Positions 1-11,012 of a stretch of 64,000 nt of DNA are shown here, piece by piece. A program made the translations under genes and the position numbers. Source of the stretch: Setomelanomma holmii (lineage: Eukaryota > Ascomycota > Dothideomycetes > Pleosporales > Phaeosphaeriaceae); the NCBI GenBank assembly GCA_010015745.1, contig ML978173.1:310001-374000 (forward strand), given 5' to 3'. The notes below the pieces were generated by a model. It saw only the letters and a program-made list of their open reading frames with translations, was not told the DNA's origin and did no database searches. Positions within the stretch are counted from its first letter, which is position 1. Each line of letters begins with the position of its first letter.

Positions 1-818
1 AAGCGAGAAACTTGATAGGAAAACATGCACGGGCTGAATTTTTCTCGCCAGACAGCAGAAACGGGCAACAATGATCCGTCACTGTGATCTCGGGCTCGAG
101 GAACGATTCGTACACTGTGAGACCTACCAGGCGGTGCCTGTGCCATCGTAGTAGCAGATAAAACAAGGGAGGCTAGAGTGGGAAGGAAGTGCATGGTTGG
201 AAATCCAAGTATGGTTTTTTGTTGCGAATCGTTTGAGTTGGAGAATCGACAGTATGAGGGACATGTCATCCATAGGCTGTAGAGCTAGACTTTATAGTGG
301 CTTGTTGGTGGATTGTTGGCGGACAGGACGTCATGCTGAGGGCGCCTGGTGCCAGAGGGTGTGCGGATGTGGATGGGCATGTAACAAGGATGAGAATAGC
401 ACACCCGCGAGATGGTTTGCTCTTTTCATGCTGTATGTTGGCGACTGTGGGTGGTACCCGCTGTGCCCCGTCTAAGACGAGCATTCTGTGGCACAGCGTG
501 TACCATTGAACTGGCCGGATAAGTCTGCAAAGGAAATATGGACGGAGGTGTAGGGAATTGAGGTTGGAAAAGCACAGGGATGACAAAACTCTGACATGGA
601 ATGCAATGAACATCTTCATACTGTACTAACCAAATAAGCTATGCTTTTCGGACGTACTGGCGACGACGCTCGAAAACGGCTTGCTCATCAGTCTCGCCTT
701 CCCGACCCCATACCACACAGCTCCGCCCATGCACCTCATGACTCGTCAAACAATAGGACGTTGATTCGCCCCTGGAAATGGTATCCTAGCACACGCTTCT
801 AATGCACACACTCTCGCT
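1..818. other. intergenic, no gene seen
   Basis: No reading frame here has the composition of a protein, and no splice-linked exons were found. The right end is the likely 3' untranslated region of the EB1-like gene on the minus strand. Confidence 0.5.
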
Positions 819-941
819 CTAGAAAATAGCGTCAGACAAGTCCTCCTGAAGTAGGGCGACAGCGTGGTCCTCCGCCTTCGTTAGAACTGCCTCGACTTGA
901 TCGAGCTTCTTCACCACTTCAGTGGCCTGAGGATTGTTCGC
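819..941 (-). other. coding-like in-frame extension after the EB1 stop
   Basis: Directly after the TAG that ends the EB1-like gene, the same frame stays open for 40 codons to a second TAG. The translation is rich in Ala, Glu, Asp, Lys, Val and Leu (it contains EVVKKLDQVEAVLTKAEDHA) and looks like an amphipathic helix, not random 3' UTR. It could be a stop-codon readthrough tail, a relic of a longer ancestral tail, an alternative last exon, or chance. The sequence alone does not decide. Confidence 0.35.
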
Positions 942-1963
942 CTAAAACGTCTCCTCTTCAACACCCTCAGCCTCGGGTGGGATCTCAAAGCCTTCCTCCG
1001 TGGAGTACAGTATGTTTTGGATCTGCTTGAGCAGTCCCTCGTCCTTCTCGAGCTCGGGGTCGGCCTCCATTGCTTGCTGAATAAGCAGCTCGATGTCGCG
1101 GAGCTTGCTGAAGTAGAAGTCTCGCTCGCGTTCCAGCCCAGAGACAGTCTCCTTCAGCTGATCGTTCTCCTGTCGCAGCGCGGCGCTTGCAGCTCCACCT
1201 CCCGCAGCCAAGGGTGTACGTGTCCTTGGCGCAGCGGTGTTGCTCGCGACTGGCGCTCTTCGGGCGGCGGCAGGAGCTGCGCGGGGTGCAGAGCCAGTGG
1301 CGGGGAGACCACCCTGGCCTTTGCGACGGGAGACGGGGTCATACTCGTGGCCGGGGAAGTGCTGGTCCCAGTACTGCTTGACGAATTGCAGGAACTCGAG
1401 GTTGTCCTGCATCTTGCACTTGACCAGCGACTCGACGCGGATGGGCTTGTCGATCTGGTGTTTGGCAAACGTATCTGCATCGTGTCAGTGCCGTTTCGAA
1501 GACGTGCCAGGGAAGAATGTGGGAGTCGTTATGTGCGACGTACTCTGCAATATCTTGAAATTCTGCAGATATGCATATTCCGTGTTGGCGTTGAACTTGA
1601 CTCGCGACATCGGCACGTCATCTGTGCAACTGTTAGTCGCGGCCAGTACTCCTCACACGAGCGTCTTACAGAAGATGCTATCGAAGACCTGGCATAGCGC
1701 CGCACTGCATAGGTGCATTAGCACACGTCCCTGGCCACGAGGCAGACAGCGACGGCTCGCGACCGCGCTGCTGGAGTGACATACCCAGTCCCGCATTGTT
1801 CGACCTTGGTGATGTTGAGCTGGAGGAGGTTGTTTAACCAGGCGACGAGCTCTTGTCTGCGTAAACACGTTGGTCAGCGCGAGTCCTGCCTGCGTGTGTC
1901 GCCGCCGAAAAAGTTGGCCCTCGGTGCCTGAGCCCCTCATATGGCGTACCTTGACTCTCCCAT
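942..1963 (-). CDS. BIM1: EB1/Bim1/Mal3-type microtubule plus-end binding protein
   Basis: A cytoplasmic protein that tracks growing microtubule plus ends and recruits partners. Five exons join in frame: 1963-1950, 1856-1785, 1704-1670, 1621-1544 and 1474-942, giving about 243 residues, normal for EB1. The N-terminus reads MGESRQELVAWLNNLL followed by calponin-homology motifs (CQVFDSIF, DVPMSRVKF, EYAYLQNFKILQ, KCKMQDNLEFLQ). Next come a basic Pro/Ala linker and a coiled-coil EB homology domain (ENDQLKETVSGLERERDFYF, LRDIELLIQ). The tail ends in EETF, equivalent to the acidic-aromatic EEY/F tail that CAP-Gly proteins bind in this family. The 14-nt coding first exon was chosen because it restores the conserved N-terminus. 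The gene lies head-to-tail with the DOMON gene to its right. Confidence 0.93.
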
Positions 1964-2358
1964 GTTGGCGATTTGTGTCTTTGCGCTCTTTGCAATGTCA
2001 GTCAGGCTCCTCGAGATAAGCAGTCAGTCGTGCGGTGCTGGTGTGTGCTGCGACGGTGGTGGGTGGTGAAGGAAGATTGGCGCGTGTTTGTTGATGGGCT
2101 TCGTTTCGTTGGACGGCAACCGCGAATTCATCTCGACCCCACGAAAGCGCCACACTAAAAAGCTTAGCGTCAAGGTCACGTGCGGAATCATTGAGCTCAC
2201 CAGGAGAACAAGATTGTATTGCACGTTTCCACAGCACTGAACAAGGTGAAATGAGCAAGATTGCATTTCTGGCTGGCGATTGCCTCTAGTCCCGTTGCAC
2301 CCTACACGCTAGACATTGAATAATTCTACTTCTGCACCAATCTAAAAAGCCACCACGT
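1964..2358. other. spacer; promoter side of the EB1-like gene
   Basis: This separates two minus-strand genes. It holds the 3' end region of the DOMON-b561 gene and the presumed promoter of the EB1-like gene. No clear TATA box or other motif was identified. Confidence 0.4.
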
Positions 2359-3972
2359 CTACCGATTCTTCGGAGCATAGTGACCGTCCACTGGAGCAAC
2401 ATTCGGAGCCATCTCCACTTCATCAGACCCATGCCTCGACCTCTGCGAATCCGTGTACTTCGGTGGCGCATTCCTCTGCACATTCTTCCTCTTCCGCTCA
2501 CCAAGCACAATCGCGACAACCCAGACAACCCAAATGATTGCCGCACATACAGCATACGCAATTTTGCTTGAGTTCTCCGCACCAGCAAGCTTCAGTCCAA
2601 GACCACCGTTGATGATACCAAGCGTAACCGCTGCGCGTCCAAGCCAGATGTGTACGTAGGACCACAGAGTGCGAGATTGGTGCTTCTTGAAGAGGAGATG
2701 GTGCAGGAATCCGAGAATGGGCATGAAGAAGAGAACCACGAAGACGACTATGCCGATGATGGGGTGGTTCTCGCTGAGATAGTCGCCTTCGACTGCAATA
2801 TATACGCCCAAGCCAAAGCCGGCGATGTAGACGAGGTAGGCGAAGACCTGGAATGCAGCATGGATCCACACGATGCCCGGGAAGGAAGCGAGACGGACGG
2901 CGATAGCTCCCATGGGAAACAGCGCAACAAACGCAACAGATGCGAGAGCGCCATGGGCCAGCTGCATCTTCGCTGTGTCGACGCGGCCTGAACTGATTGG
3001 CGTGATACCGCTGTTCGAGTTGCCGTTACCGCTATTGATCTCGTCGCAATACGGCAGGTCGGCGCGCTTGATTGCAGGACGGGCAGTAGGCCTAGCCGTA
3101 GCCCAGGAAGCATATCTCGAGCGGTAGTTATCGTCGTCGTTGTCATCATCGCTAGACTGCGTAGGCGTAGCGGCAGAAGCAGTTCCTGAGCCAGACGCGC
3201 CGGTCGAGGCCGAGGCCGAGGCAGCATTACGCTGAATACAGCTGGTGGCAGTTGCAGTTCCACCAGTGCCACTTGCAGCCGGCGCGGCATTGACGAGAGG
3301 GTTCACGCTGCTGCCACCCTTTGCATTTGCGAAGCTCCAGGAGAATTGGTCATGCTCATTGTGCTCAGTGATCGACACGGATTGAGAATCCGAGTTCTTC
3401 GCACCACCCAACGACTGGTAGGCGTAGATGAAGTTGCCGCTCGATGCTTTGAAGTCCATGGACCCACCAGACCAACTGTCGCAGTTGGAGCCTGTCCCAA
3501 ATTAGATTGGAGCAATAACAGAAGTGTCTGAATACTTACACTTCACATTCGCAGTCATTATACCATTGGACACGCCAGAACCCTCTAGCAACGTGACCTG
3601 CGCGTTGTTGTTCGATGTCGGCATGTTATGGCCGCTTGCAGTTCGAGGTGATAATGTAACGTTCGATCCGGCCGAGTTTGTGTACACTATGAACATGTTC
3701 GAGCCTGACATTTGCTGTCCCTGACCGAGTCCGATCCATTGGTATGTGCTTGGCGCTGAGATCTGGAAGAAAACGTCGCCGCTGCCAGAAGACGCTGTGT
3801 TTTCTGGAATGTTCAGCTTGAAGCACACGTTTGTCGATGGACAAACACTCGCAACCTGGGCCGAGGCACTGCCCACTGGATGTAATCAGCATCATGAATT
3901 GCTGGGAATGCTGCGGGACTTACCAAGGGCAAGCAGGCCCGACGATAGCAATGTTCTTGAGTCGACCTTCAT
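2359..3972 (-). CDS. secreted DOMON-cytochrome b561 transmembrane protein
   Basis: Probably a transmembrane electron carrier linking an extracellular haem domain to a b561 core, perhaps for iron or copper reduction or oxidative polysaccharide attack; this role is inferred from the family. Three exons: 3972-about 3924, about 3877-3539 and about 3489-2359. The start gives a signal peptide (MKVDSRTLLSSGLLALVGSA). A CDH-cytochrome-like DOMON domain follows, with a Met in GLGQGQQMSGSN and a His in ASGHNMP as candidate haem ligands. Then comes a Ser/Ala/Asp-rich linker and a five-helix b561 region with His in LAHGAL, WIHAAF, NHPIIG, LHHLLF and YVHIWLG. The cytosolic tail is basic. The first intron ends in a CAG that restores the signal-peptide frame; the second interrupts the Cys codon at NVKC. 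Confidence 0.88.
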
Positions 3973-5910
3973 TTTGTGTGTGTGGCAGACCGAAGATTCC
4001 GTGGTCCTCAGGAGAGGATGTCGTCTTGATGTAGGTACGGCGCTCTAGACCTCGAGCTGAAAGGGTGGCTTGTAGTCTAATGTAAGTCCGGACACGAACT
4101 AGTCTACCGTGGAGTATTGATTTGACAAGCACGAGGGACACGGACCACGAAACCAATTAGACGGTCGATGATGCGCAAATGTAGCTGGAATGGGAGTCCG
4201 ATACTTTGTGGGGAAGAACAAAGGTCTTTAACAGTTGCTGAAACCCAAGGAACAAGAGACTAAGACGCTTGCAACCTCAAAAACCTGGCGCTGATGCTGG
4301 ACGCGTAACTCAATGCAGATGGTAACCAGGCTGTGTATGCTACCGCTTCGGTGTCTCTCGAATTATCCCATGCCTGACATCTGCGGACCTGCGATGTTTG
4401 ACCGAATGCGCTCTGGGCGGGGACCCGAGGAATGGTAAGGCGGAGGCTGGGCATCGGCCGGAGGTGAGCCAACTGTACAGGTACGCGTAATGACCGCCAT
4501 GAGGCTTGAACATTGCACACCTGTAGCCTATTGGAGTGCGCCTGGCTTATCGTGATACACTGTGAGAGGTGGGTGGAACAGCTGCCGGTTTGTCCTGGCT
4601 GTGACGCGTCTTTCGCAGTGGGGCTGAGCCAAGTATACAAAGAAACAGCGCGATATCGACCAATTATGAGCCTTTGATTTCACACTGACATACTCCGAGA
4701 CAGGGGAGAATTGTGTGATTATGCGCGTTGACTTGTTCGTGGCAGTGGAGTCGTGAAGGTGCGGGCAGTCTTCCGCGTTCGCTAGCTGTCGATCCGCACG
4801 TTGTACTCACGGGCGGTTCCTACACGAACAACTCTGCCTATTTCTTCGGCCATGCAGTATTATGTTGCTGCTCGGCATCTTAATAAGAATTCAAGATGAT
4901 CACCACCATAGCCATCTCAGACCACATCGTACACGCGCCGCCCCTGCATCCTGTCAACTCACAGCCGCAGCTGGACAGCTCATCCCTACCGCGCGGCCTT
5001 ACCCTCCGGACTGCAGCGACTCGCTTGTGTAGCTCGGTCTTACCTATGAGATGACAAGCTCAGAGTATTACCGCTGCAGCATGTTCTGCCGGTTTCAGAT
5101 TGTCTAATCCCTGTGATGTGAGCGCCAGATCGGAGTGTGGCAGACAGTGAGCATGAGAGAATCTAGCATGTGCTACACGTCATACTACACAGTAGCATGC
5201 AAAGCGCTGTCGGCGCACTGAGAACTGTCTTACCGACATCCTACACACGATCGATATCTTAAGGCGAGATGTGCATCGGCTCCTCAGGCTTACTTTGACT
5301 TAAATTAGAATGCTAATAGCTTACGCTGCTGCGACGGTCAATCGAGAGCCGCAGCACTGAGCGCAGACATCACAGCAGTCACCAAAGCTTGGCCGGCCTC
5401 ATCATTCGGGCTCCCTCTCTATCGCACGATACATAATGCATAATGTTTGACATCATATCCAGACCTTCCAAGCGTGGCCGTTTCCTTAGCCGCGAATCTA
5501 TCAATCTCGAAACAGGGCCCTTTTGCTGACCCCAGATCGTCAACGGCTCGACCTCCGCACTATGCTGCACTGCTTGCTGACGAGAACACGCGCCAAGTAT
5601 CACGGCAACCCTGCAACTTTAGGCGATCGAGGATGCTACACGACGGCTTCGTGAAAACCCGACGCTCAACGATATTATGTCCTGAAGCAATGGCTCATTG
5701 ACCTCAAGATACGGCCGTAGATCTCAGGTGAAGTTCTACGCATCTACTGAGGCGCAATGTCGTGTGCGAATTCGTTGCATGAGGCGCTCGTTATGGAGGC
5801 GAAAGTATGTCCTGAATGCACTCAAAATGGATGGGAAGGCAAGTTTCGCGAAATTACAATGGTCGTGCGCCATGAGCATGCTTTCTACTGATATGGTATG
5901 ATAACCCTCA
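3973..5910. other. long intergenic region, no gene seen
   Basis: About 1.9 kb between two minus-strand genes. Open frames exist (for example 4260-4640 on the minus strand) but have no recognisable motif, no supporting splice pattern and atypical composition. The left part is the likely promoter of the DOMON-b561 gene. Confidence 0.45.
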
Positions 5911-6827
5911 TCATTCAGTCGAAGCCTCCTTCCCCTCATAACCTTGCACACCATCAACACCGCAGTCCCAGACCCCCGTCCACTCCCATCCACTTCCCCC
6001 CAGTCCTTTCCCAGTTCTTCGCCAGCATCCTCCCTCCGACATTTTCTCCGCCCTTGCAGCCTCAAACGCCCTAACAACAGCCGGATACCACAAATTCGCC
6101 ATCTTCGTATTCCCCGCATCATTCGGATGCACACCGACCCTCAAATCCGTCTGCGCATTGAACCCCGTGTGCTGATCGACCAACCAGATCGGGGTTTCAG
6201 TTTTGTTCAGGCCCTGCGCCCAGGGAATGATGGCTTTATTGAGGTCTTGGATCTTGGTGTTGTAGTTGCCGATCGAGAGGGGGGTGATTTGCGCGACCTT
6301 GTGAATGATAGGGTTGGGGTGGGGTGGGACTGGGAAGATAGCTGGAGGTGTGGTTGGGTAGGGGATGGGTGATGTGGAAAGGACGTGCGATAATCTTCAT
6401 CTTCTGATTTGCTACTTCGCATAGTAGCGATCAACTTTGTCAACGCCGCAATGATATCATTCATCGTTTTATTCTGCTGCACAATATCTTTCGTGCCCAA
6501 ATGCATCGTAATCACATCCGCCGGATTTGTTCTTCAACTATCCATCTGGCTGATTTTTACTCGCTATATGAATGGCCAAGAAGCCTGAATGCCCCTCGTT
6601 ATCTTTATCGTACTTGCTGTCTTTGCAGTTGTTCTCGATTTTTCCGGATCCGACGAAGTTCACGGATGCCCATTCGGTGGTTTGCAGGCGGTTCCAGAGC
6701 CTGGAGCGCGCCAGCAGATGATTTCGGTGATGGAGTCGCCAAAAGGCATGTAGCGGAGTGTAGTATTGGACTGCGCGGTTGCTGTGGCGGCGAGTGCGCC
6801 GAGGGCAACGAGTTTGAGGTGGATCAT
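5911..6827 (-). pseudogene. broken CE3-like SGNH/GDSL esterase
   Basis: The family is secreted carbohydrate esterases acting on plant cell-wall esters. The N-terminus is intact: a signal peptide (MIHLKLVALGALAATATAQ) and the nucleophile block MPFGDSITEI followed by CWRA. The conserved continuation then moves to another frame (NRLQTTEWASVNFVGSG, YDKDNEGHSGFLAIHI). It moves to a third frame for ADVITMHLGTKDIVQ, again for KMKIIA, and again for VAQITPLSIGNYNTKIQDLN and WLVDQHTGF. The C-terminal block GVHPNDAGNTKMA carries the catalytic Asp and His. Every family block is present and in order, but at least three frame changes lack matching splice sites, so I call a decayed gene. One roughly 80-base insertion before VAQIT could be a true intron. 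Confidence 0.72.
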
Positions 6828-7613
6828 GGTTAACAGGCTCCGGCAGCTGTGCTATACGGATGTGTGCCGCCTTAATTGTTCTGTACCTTTGTTGAACGCA
6901 GTGCCTGCCTCTGTCGGTGTTTGCTACTGAACAACTCGTACGTGTTCAAGTTAACTGAAAGCTTAACCTGGGAGTTGATCGATACCATGATACACCCCTG
7001 CTCTTCACCCTCGCTTGTGCTGTGTAGCCGGATGTAGACGAGGCTAAATGCAAGTGCCGGGATGCGGCTCATCTACATAAGCAACATCGATCTCGCAAAT
7101 GCTCAAATTCGCGGGGAATGATGTGGAAGCGACCTGTAATGGGATAGTTGAAGCAAATTCGGATGTGGGGTGTTGTGGTCGTTCTCTAGAAGCATCTTAT
7201 ATAAGGTTTAGATTCCCTTATGTGCGGTTGCGTGTCGCACGGTGTAGCGGAACGACCAAAGTGCTGATCAAGATTCGCAACAAGTGTTCAGGATACGCAG
7301 AACACGCTTGGCTGGGCGAATGAGAACGGTCATCGGATTGTTGGGGCCATATCGACAATATGCTCTGAGCAACTAGTAGCGCGACTTTCGCCGATTCGAG
7401 AATGATGGATATTGCGATGAAGTGAATGATTTGTGTAACAGATGAGAAATTGCATCCTGGTGTCCGAATGGTTGTCCAGCGGACAGTAAGAAGGATGACG
7501 AGGTCAAGGCACCTGGTTGCACGGGCATCTTACAGACGGTCCAAGGAGTTTCCTACTCGGCCGTTTTCGACTCCTGGTAGCTTTTCCTGTCTTTCCATCT
7601 TTGTCCTTCTTCT
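6828..7613. other. intergenic, no gene seen
   Basis: This holds the presumed promoter of the broken esterase and the 3' end of the ALKBH6-like gene. No convincing coding frame or regulatory motif was seen. Confidence 0.4.
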
Positions 7614-8423
7614 TCATCTCTTCCCAAATCCCCCAAGCACTTTACTCGCCGCCGAGCTAACTCTCAACACATCTCGATACGTCAAACTGATCCTTGTCTC
7701 CCTCATACTCTGCCCTCCATTCTTCTCAATACTCTCTCGGTCAGCCACCAAGTCCCAATTCGCAACCGTATCGGCATTCAAATCCTCGTCAATCTCGATC
7801 GCTTCAATACCATGCATCAAGTCCCGATACGCATCCCCAGTCGTGATAAGTAGAGAGCGAGGTTCTTGAAAAATCCGCGTGGGAAGAGTGAATCCATTCA
7901 ACCCTTGCAAAAGACGCGTGGCATCGGCTTCAAGGTCGCGAGTCTGCTCCGGTGAGGTTGGTTTAGCTATGATATCCAAGCACAAACTCCCACCCAAAGA
8001 CACAGTAGCAACAACAGGTGCATACGCATTCCCATCCTCATGTGGCATGATACCCTCGCCTGGCTTGTATTCATTGATCAAGACATGGTTAGGCTGCTGA
8101 TAAGGGGTGTTGTCGAAGATGCTGAGCTCCTTGAAGCGCGGAATGATGGGTCTGGTGAGATAGACGGGCAAAGGTGCGGCTAGCAGCGTGTTGTTCTTCG
8201 TTAATGTGGACGGGTGAGCTTGGAGGCGGCGGTGTGTGAGGTGGGTCCATCGTTGAGCTGGGATCTTGTGTAGAATTGATGCTTCTTCCTCGGCAGTGAT
8301 GAAATTTGGAATGTAGTAAAAGTCGGGCGGAAGGCCTGCAATGCGGAATGCTTCGAGACCATGCTTTTTGTCGGGGATCGTCATCGTGCTGCCGATTTTG
8401 CAAGAGCTAATAAGGTCATGCAA
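7614..8423 (-). CDS. ALKBH6-like 2-oxoglutarate/Fe(II) dioxygenase
   Basis: An AlkB-superfamily oxygenase expected to use Fe(II) and 2-oxoglutarate to demethylate nucleic acid; the substrate is unknown here. It is a single exon of 269 codons. The substrate-side block is FYYIPNFITAEEEASIL with THRRLQ. The metal-binding HxD is in GIMPHEDGNAYAP, the distal His is in DLMHGI, and the 2-oxoglutarate-binding Arg pair is RISLTYR. This set and the length match the ALKBH6 branch. An alternative ATG at 8384 (MTIPDKKHGLEAF) fits the usual length of homologues better and may be the real start; the longer frame is listed because its ATG is also valid. Confidence 0.88.
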   Translation of the reverse strand: MHDLISSCKIGSTMTIPDKKHGLEAFRIAGLPPDFYYIPNFITAEEEASILHKIPAQRWTHLTHRRLQAHPSTLTKNNTLLAAPLPVYLTRPIIPRFKELSIFDNTPYQQPNHVLINEYKPGEGIMPHEDGNAYAPVVATVSLGGSLCLDIIAKPTSPEQTRDLEADATRLLQGLNGFTLPTRIFQEPRSLLITTGDAYRDLMHGIEAIEIDEDLNADTVANWDLVADRESIEKNGGQSMRETRISLTYRDVLRVSSAASKVLGGFGKR

Positions 8424-8897
8424 GTAGCAGATCGTTGTTGTGTTATTTTAATCGATCGTTTGCGATTGTTCAGTTGATTGGGGGATATATGTAGTCGCTG
8501 AGAGTGCAAGCAAGGCGCGACCGACTAAGTGCAGCTGGGGTTTCGTGCTCTCACGTGGGGCGGACCGGTGTTGCACGAATCGATCTTGACCGGTGCCAAA
8601 CTGAAGTTTTAGAACTGTTCACCTCCACAACTGTTGGAGTTCTAGATAGATTGCAAGTGTAATTGGTAGCCATGCAACTATGAGGGAAGGGAGTATTCAT
8701 CACTCAACCTGTCTAAACCTACTAATATGAACAACTCCTCTATATGCGTGCCAAAGCAACATCAACTCCAATCCTAGAAATTGCGCCCAAATCAGACAAA
8801 CTCCCAGATGTGCGTGCTGTTAACCAATGCAGCCTAGTATAACATATCAACAAGAAATCAACGTGCGACACTCCGACCATGCTCTCGCCATGCACGC
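8424..8897. other. intergenic spacer
   Basis: A promoter-side spacer of the ALKBH6-like gene and 3' region of the F-box/LRR gene, both on the minus strand. No gene is seen. Confidence 0.4.
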
Positions 8898-11012
8898 TCA
8901 CATCACAACGCAGCCTCCAGGACCGCTCCTCGCACGTCGGCGACGTCCAATACCGCCCGTCACGCCTGCACCGCTCTCCTCTTCGTCAGCATGCATCATC
9001 TGCGCTTCTCTTGCTCGTCTACGTCGACGGCGAGCTCCAGCGCCTCCCACACCGGCCTCTTCATTCAGCATCATCCAGTCAGCCCATTTGCGCTCCAAGC
9101 GAGCAGCTGCGGCAAAGTCGCCTCTAAGCACGCGCTTGGTGTGCTCCTCTACAGTCGGTTGCCAGTTGTAGAAGCATTTGAGGCTGATGATCTCGCGCGG
9201 GTAGGTGGCGTTTCTGTCGATCGCGTTTGGTGCAGGACGAGTAATCTCCGCGTTTCTGGATAGTACTTCGCGAACACCAGTCCATGTCACGTTGGCGCAA
9301 TCGTAAGCCACGATTCGCAGTCCGACTTCGGGCCGTTCGGACGCAGTCAGACCGCGAGCGGTGCGATTGCGGTTGCGCATGCTGGCAGCAGCCTCTGTCA
9401 GAACGAGATCCGAAATGCGAGTGTTATCCATTTCCAGTGATGCAAGCTTGGAGCATACTTTGAGTACCGGGAGCATTCCAGCATCACCAAGACTCTCGCA
9501 GTACGAGATGCAGAGATGTCGCAAGTGAGGAGCGCATGGCGAAGCGGCAAGAGTCTTCATGACTTCGTTCGTCAAGTTGTCGAGTTCCTCGGTATCGAGA
9601 TGAGTCAAGACCGGCATGGTTGGTAGTAGAGCCATCAAAGAGTCGTCAGTCAGTCCGCCGCACTTTGATACTTGCAAGCCTTCAAGGAAGGGCACGTTGT
9701 CTACCAACGTCTTCAGGCCAACATCGGTGATACTGCGACATCGGGTAAGATCGAGATGCTTGAGCTTACGAGGTGGCACGATAGGTCGATCCGTGAGAAC
9801 GTCCACTTCCTCGTCCACACCCTCGATAAGGGCGGCAAGGGAATCGTCGTTGAGGCTGTCGCAATTCATCAAGACGAGTCTCTCCAATGTGTTGCGCTTG
9901 AACAGCTCGGCCATCAATTCTACGTCGTCCCAGCCTCGTACCTCTCCAGCTCTTAGATCTCGCAGCTTTGGACATCCCTCTACGACATTCCTGAGCCCAC
10001 GATTGTCGATGTTGTTGCACCATGAGATGTTCAGCACCTCGACACGTGGGCAATTTGAAGCAAGAATCTTCATTGCAGCGTTGGTTGCACCAGCGAGACC
10101 AGATAGATTGACATGCACAAGGCGACTGTTCTGCAGCAAGAAGCAATGGATGGAGGTCCGGTCGATCCGACAGCCCTCGAGCGAGAAATTCTCCAGATTC
10201 CGGCAGGCTTCGATGAAGCCATTCTTATTCCACTGTTCCTTCAATTGTACACAGCCTCTGAGGTTCAGGTCCTTCACAAAGGGACCGGCTGAGGTTATGA
10301 TATTGACCAGCGCCTTGGCCGTGATGTCGCGATAGAAGTCGCTCGTGTCCAGGTCGCTCCACAGCTGACCGTCGAAGCACATGGCGTGCCACGACTTGGA
10401 CACTCGAGAGCATCGCACGATTTCTTTCGGTTCGAGGTATCGGAGGATCTGCATGCGGATCTCAGCGGGCATTTCTCCCCAGAAGCTGAAGTTTGGCCGC
10501 TTCTGGACACTCTTCTTCATCGGACGCGAGAAGTAGTCGCCATCGGTCTCGATGCTGTGTCTCGAAAGAGGTCGTGCTGATGGGAGCGGGACGGTGGATG
10601 GTATATCGGGGGTTCGCATGCGCAGACGGGTCCTTTCATCCCAGAAGGGACTGCTTGGTGGGCTGTTGGCGACGGAGGTGGGAGCCGTGGAAAAGCCGTT
10701 GGACAGCTCTGACGAGTACGAGCTATCGTATGAGTTGCCATAGGGTGAGCCTGGCGATGCTAGCGAGACGCATGACATTGATGCCTTCCCGCCACTTCTC
10801 AGACTGTGCGAGCGCGTCCTGCTCAGACCGGCCAGACTCGGTGACGAGCCCATGCGTTGCAGGCCATTGAGCAGTCGCTGTCTTCCCTTCAACTTGGGCT
10901 TCTCAATCATAATCGCCTCGCTGAGAGGAGTCCCAGGAGGTGATGGCGACGCATCTCTGGTGCTCTCGACGACAACGGAATCAATAGACAATGGCTCCAT
11001 GGTGGAATTCAT
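8898..11012 (-). CDS. F-box/leucine-rich-repeat protein with C-terminal CaaX box
   Basis: A likely substrate receptor of an SCF ubiquitin ligase: the F-box binds Skp1 and the LRR surface binds the target. It is a single exon of 704 codons. The first 170 or so residues are Ser/Pro-rich and disordered. The F-box follows (FWGEMPAEIRMQILRYLEP, then CSRVSKSWHAMC). From about residue 240 to 590 there are repeated Cys-containing LRRs (LNLRGCVQL, LEGCRIDR, LNISWCNNI, LDLTRCRSITD, LQVSKCGGLTD), the Grr1/AMN1/FBXL type. The tail is basic and ends GGCVVM, a CaaX prenylation signal whose final Met favours farnesylation. Mammalian FBXL2 and FBXL20 also end in CaaX boxes, so membrane tethering is plausible here. 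Confidence 0.9.
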   Translation of the reverse strand: MNSTMEPLSIDSVVVESTRDASPSPPGTPLSEAIMIEKPKLKGRQRLLNGLQRMGSSPSLAGLSRTRSHSLRSGGKASMSCVSLASPGSPYGNSYDSSYSSELSNGFSTAPTSVANSPPSSPFWDERTRLRMRTPDIPSTVPLPSARPLSRHSIETDGDYFSRPMKKSVQKRPNFSFWGEMPAEIRMQILRYLEPKEIVRCSRVSKSWHAMCFDGQLWSDLDTSDFYRDITAKALVNIITSAGPFVKDLNLRGCVQLKEQWNKNGFIEACRNLENFSLEGCRIDRTSIHCFLLQNSRLVHVNLSGLAGATNAAMKILASNCPRVEVLNISWCNNIDNRGLRNVVEGCPKLRDLRAGEVRGWDDVELMAELFKRNTLERLVLMNCDSLNDDSLAALIEGVDEEVDVLTDRPIVPPRKLKHLDLTRCRSITDVGLKTLVDNVPFLEGLQVSKCGGLTDDSLMALLPTMPVLTHLDTEELDNLTNEVMKTLAASPCAPHLRHLCISYCESLGDAGMLPVLKVCSKLASLEMDNTRISDLVLTEAAASMRNRNRTARGLTASERPEVGLRIVAYDCANVTWTGVREVLSRNAEITRPAPNAIDRNATYPREIISLKCFYNWQPTVEEHTKRVLRGDFAAAARLERKWADWMMLNEEAGVGGAGARRRRRRAREAQMMHADEEESGAGVTGGIGRRRRARSGPGGCVVM

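Noticed and set aside
4260..4640. Minus-strand 126-codon frame
   Set aside because: No recognisable motif, no splice context and no neighbour support.
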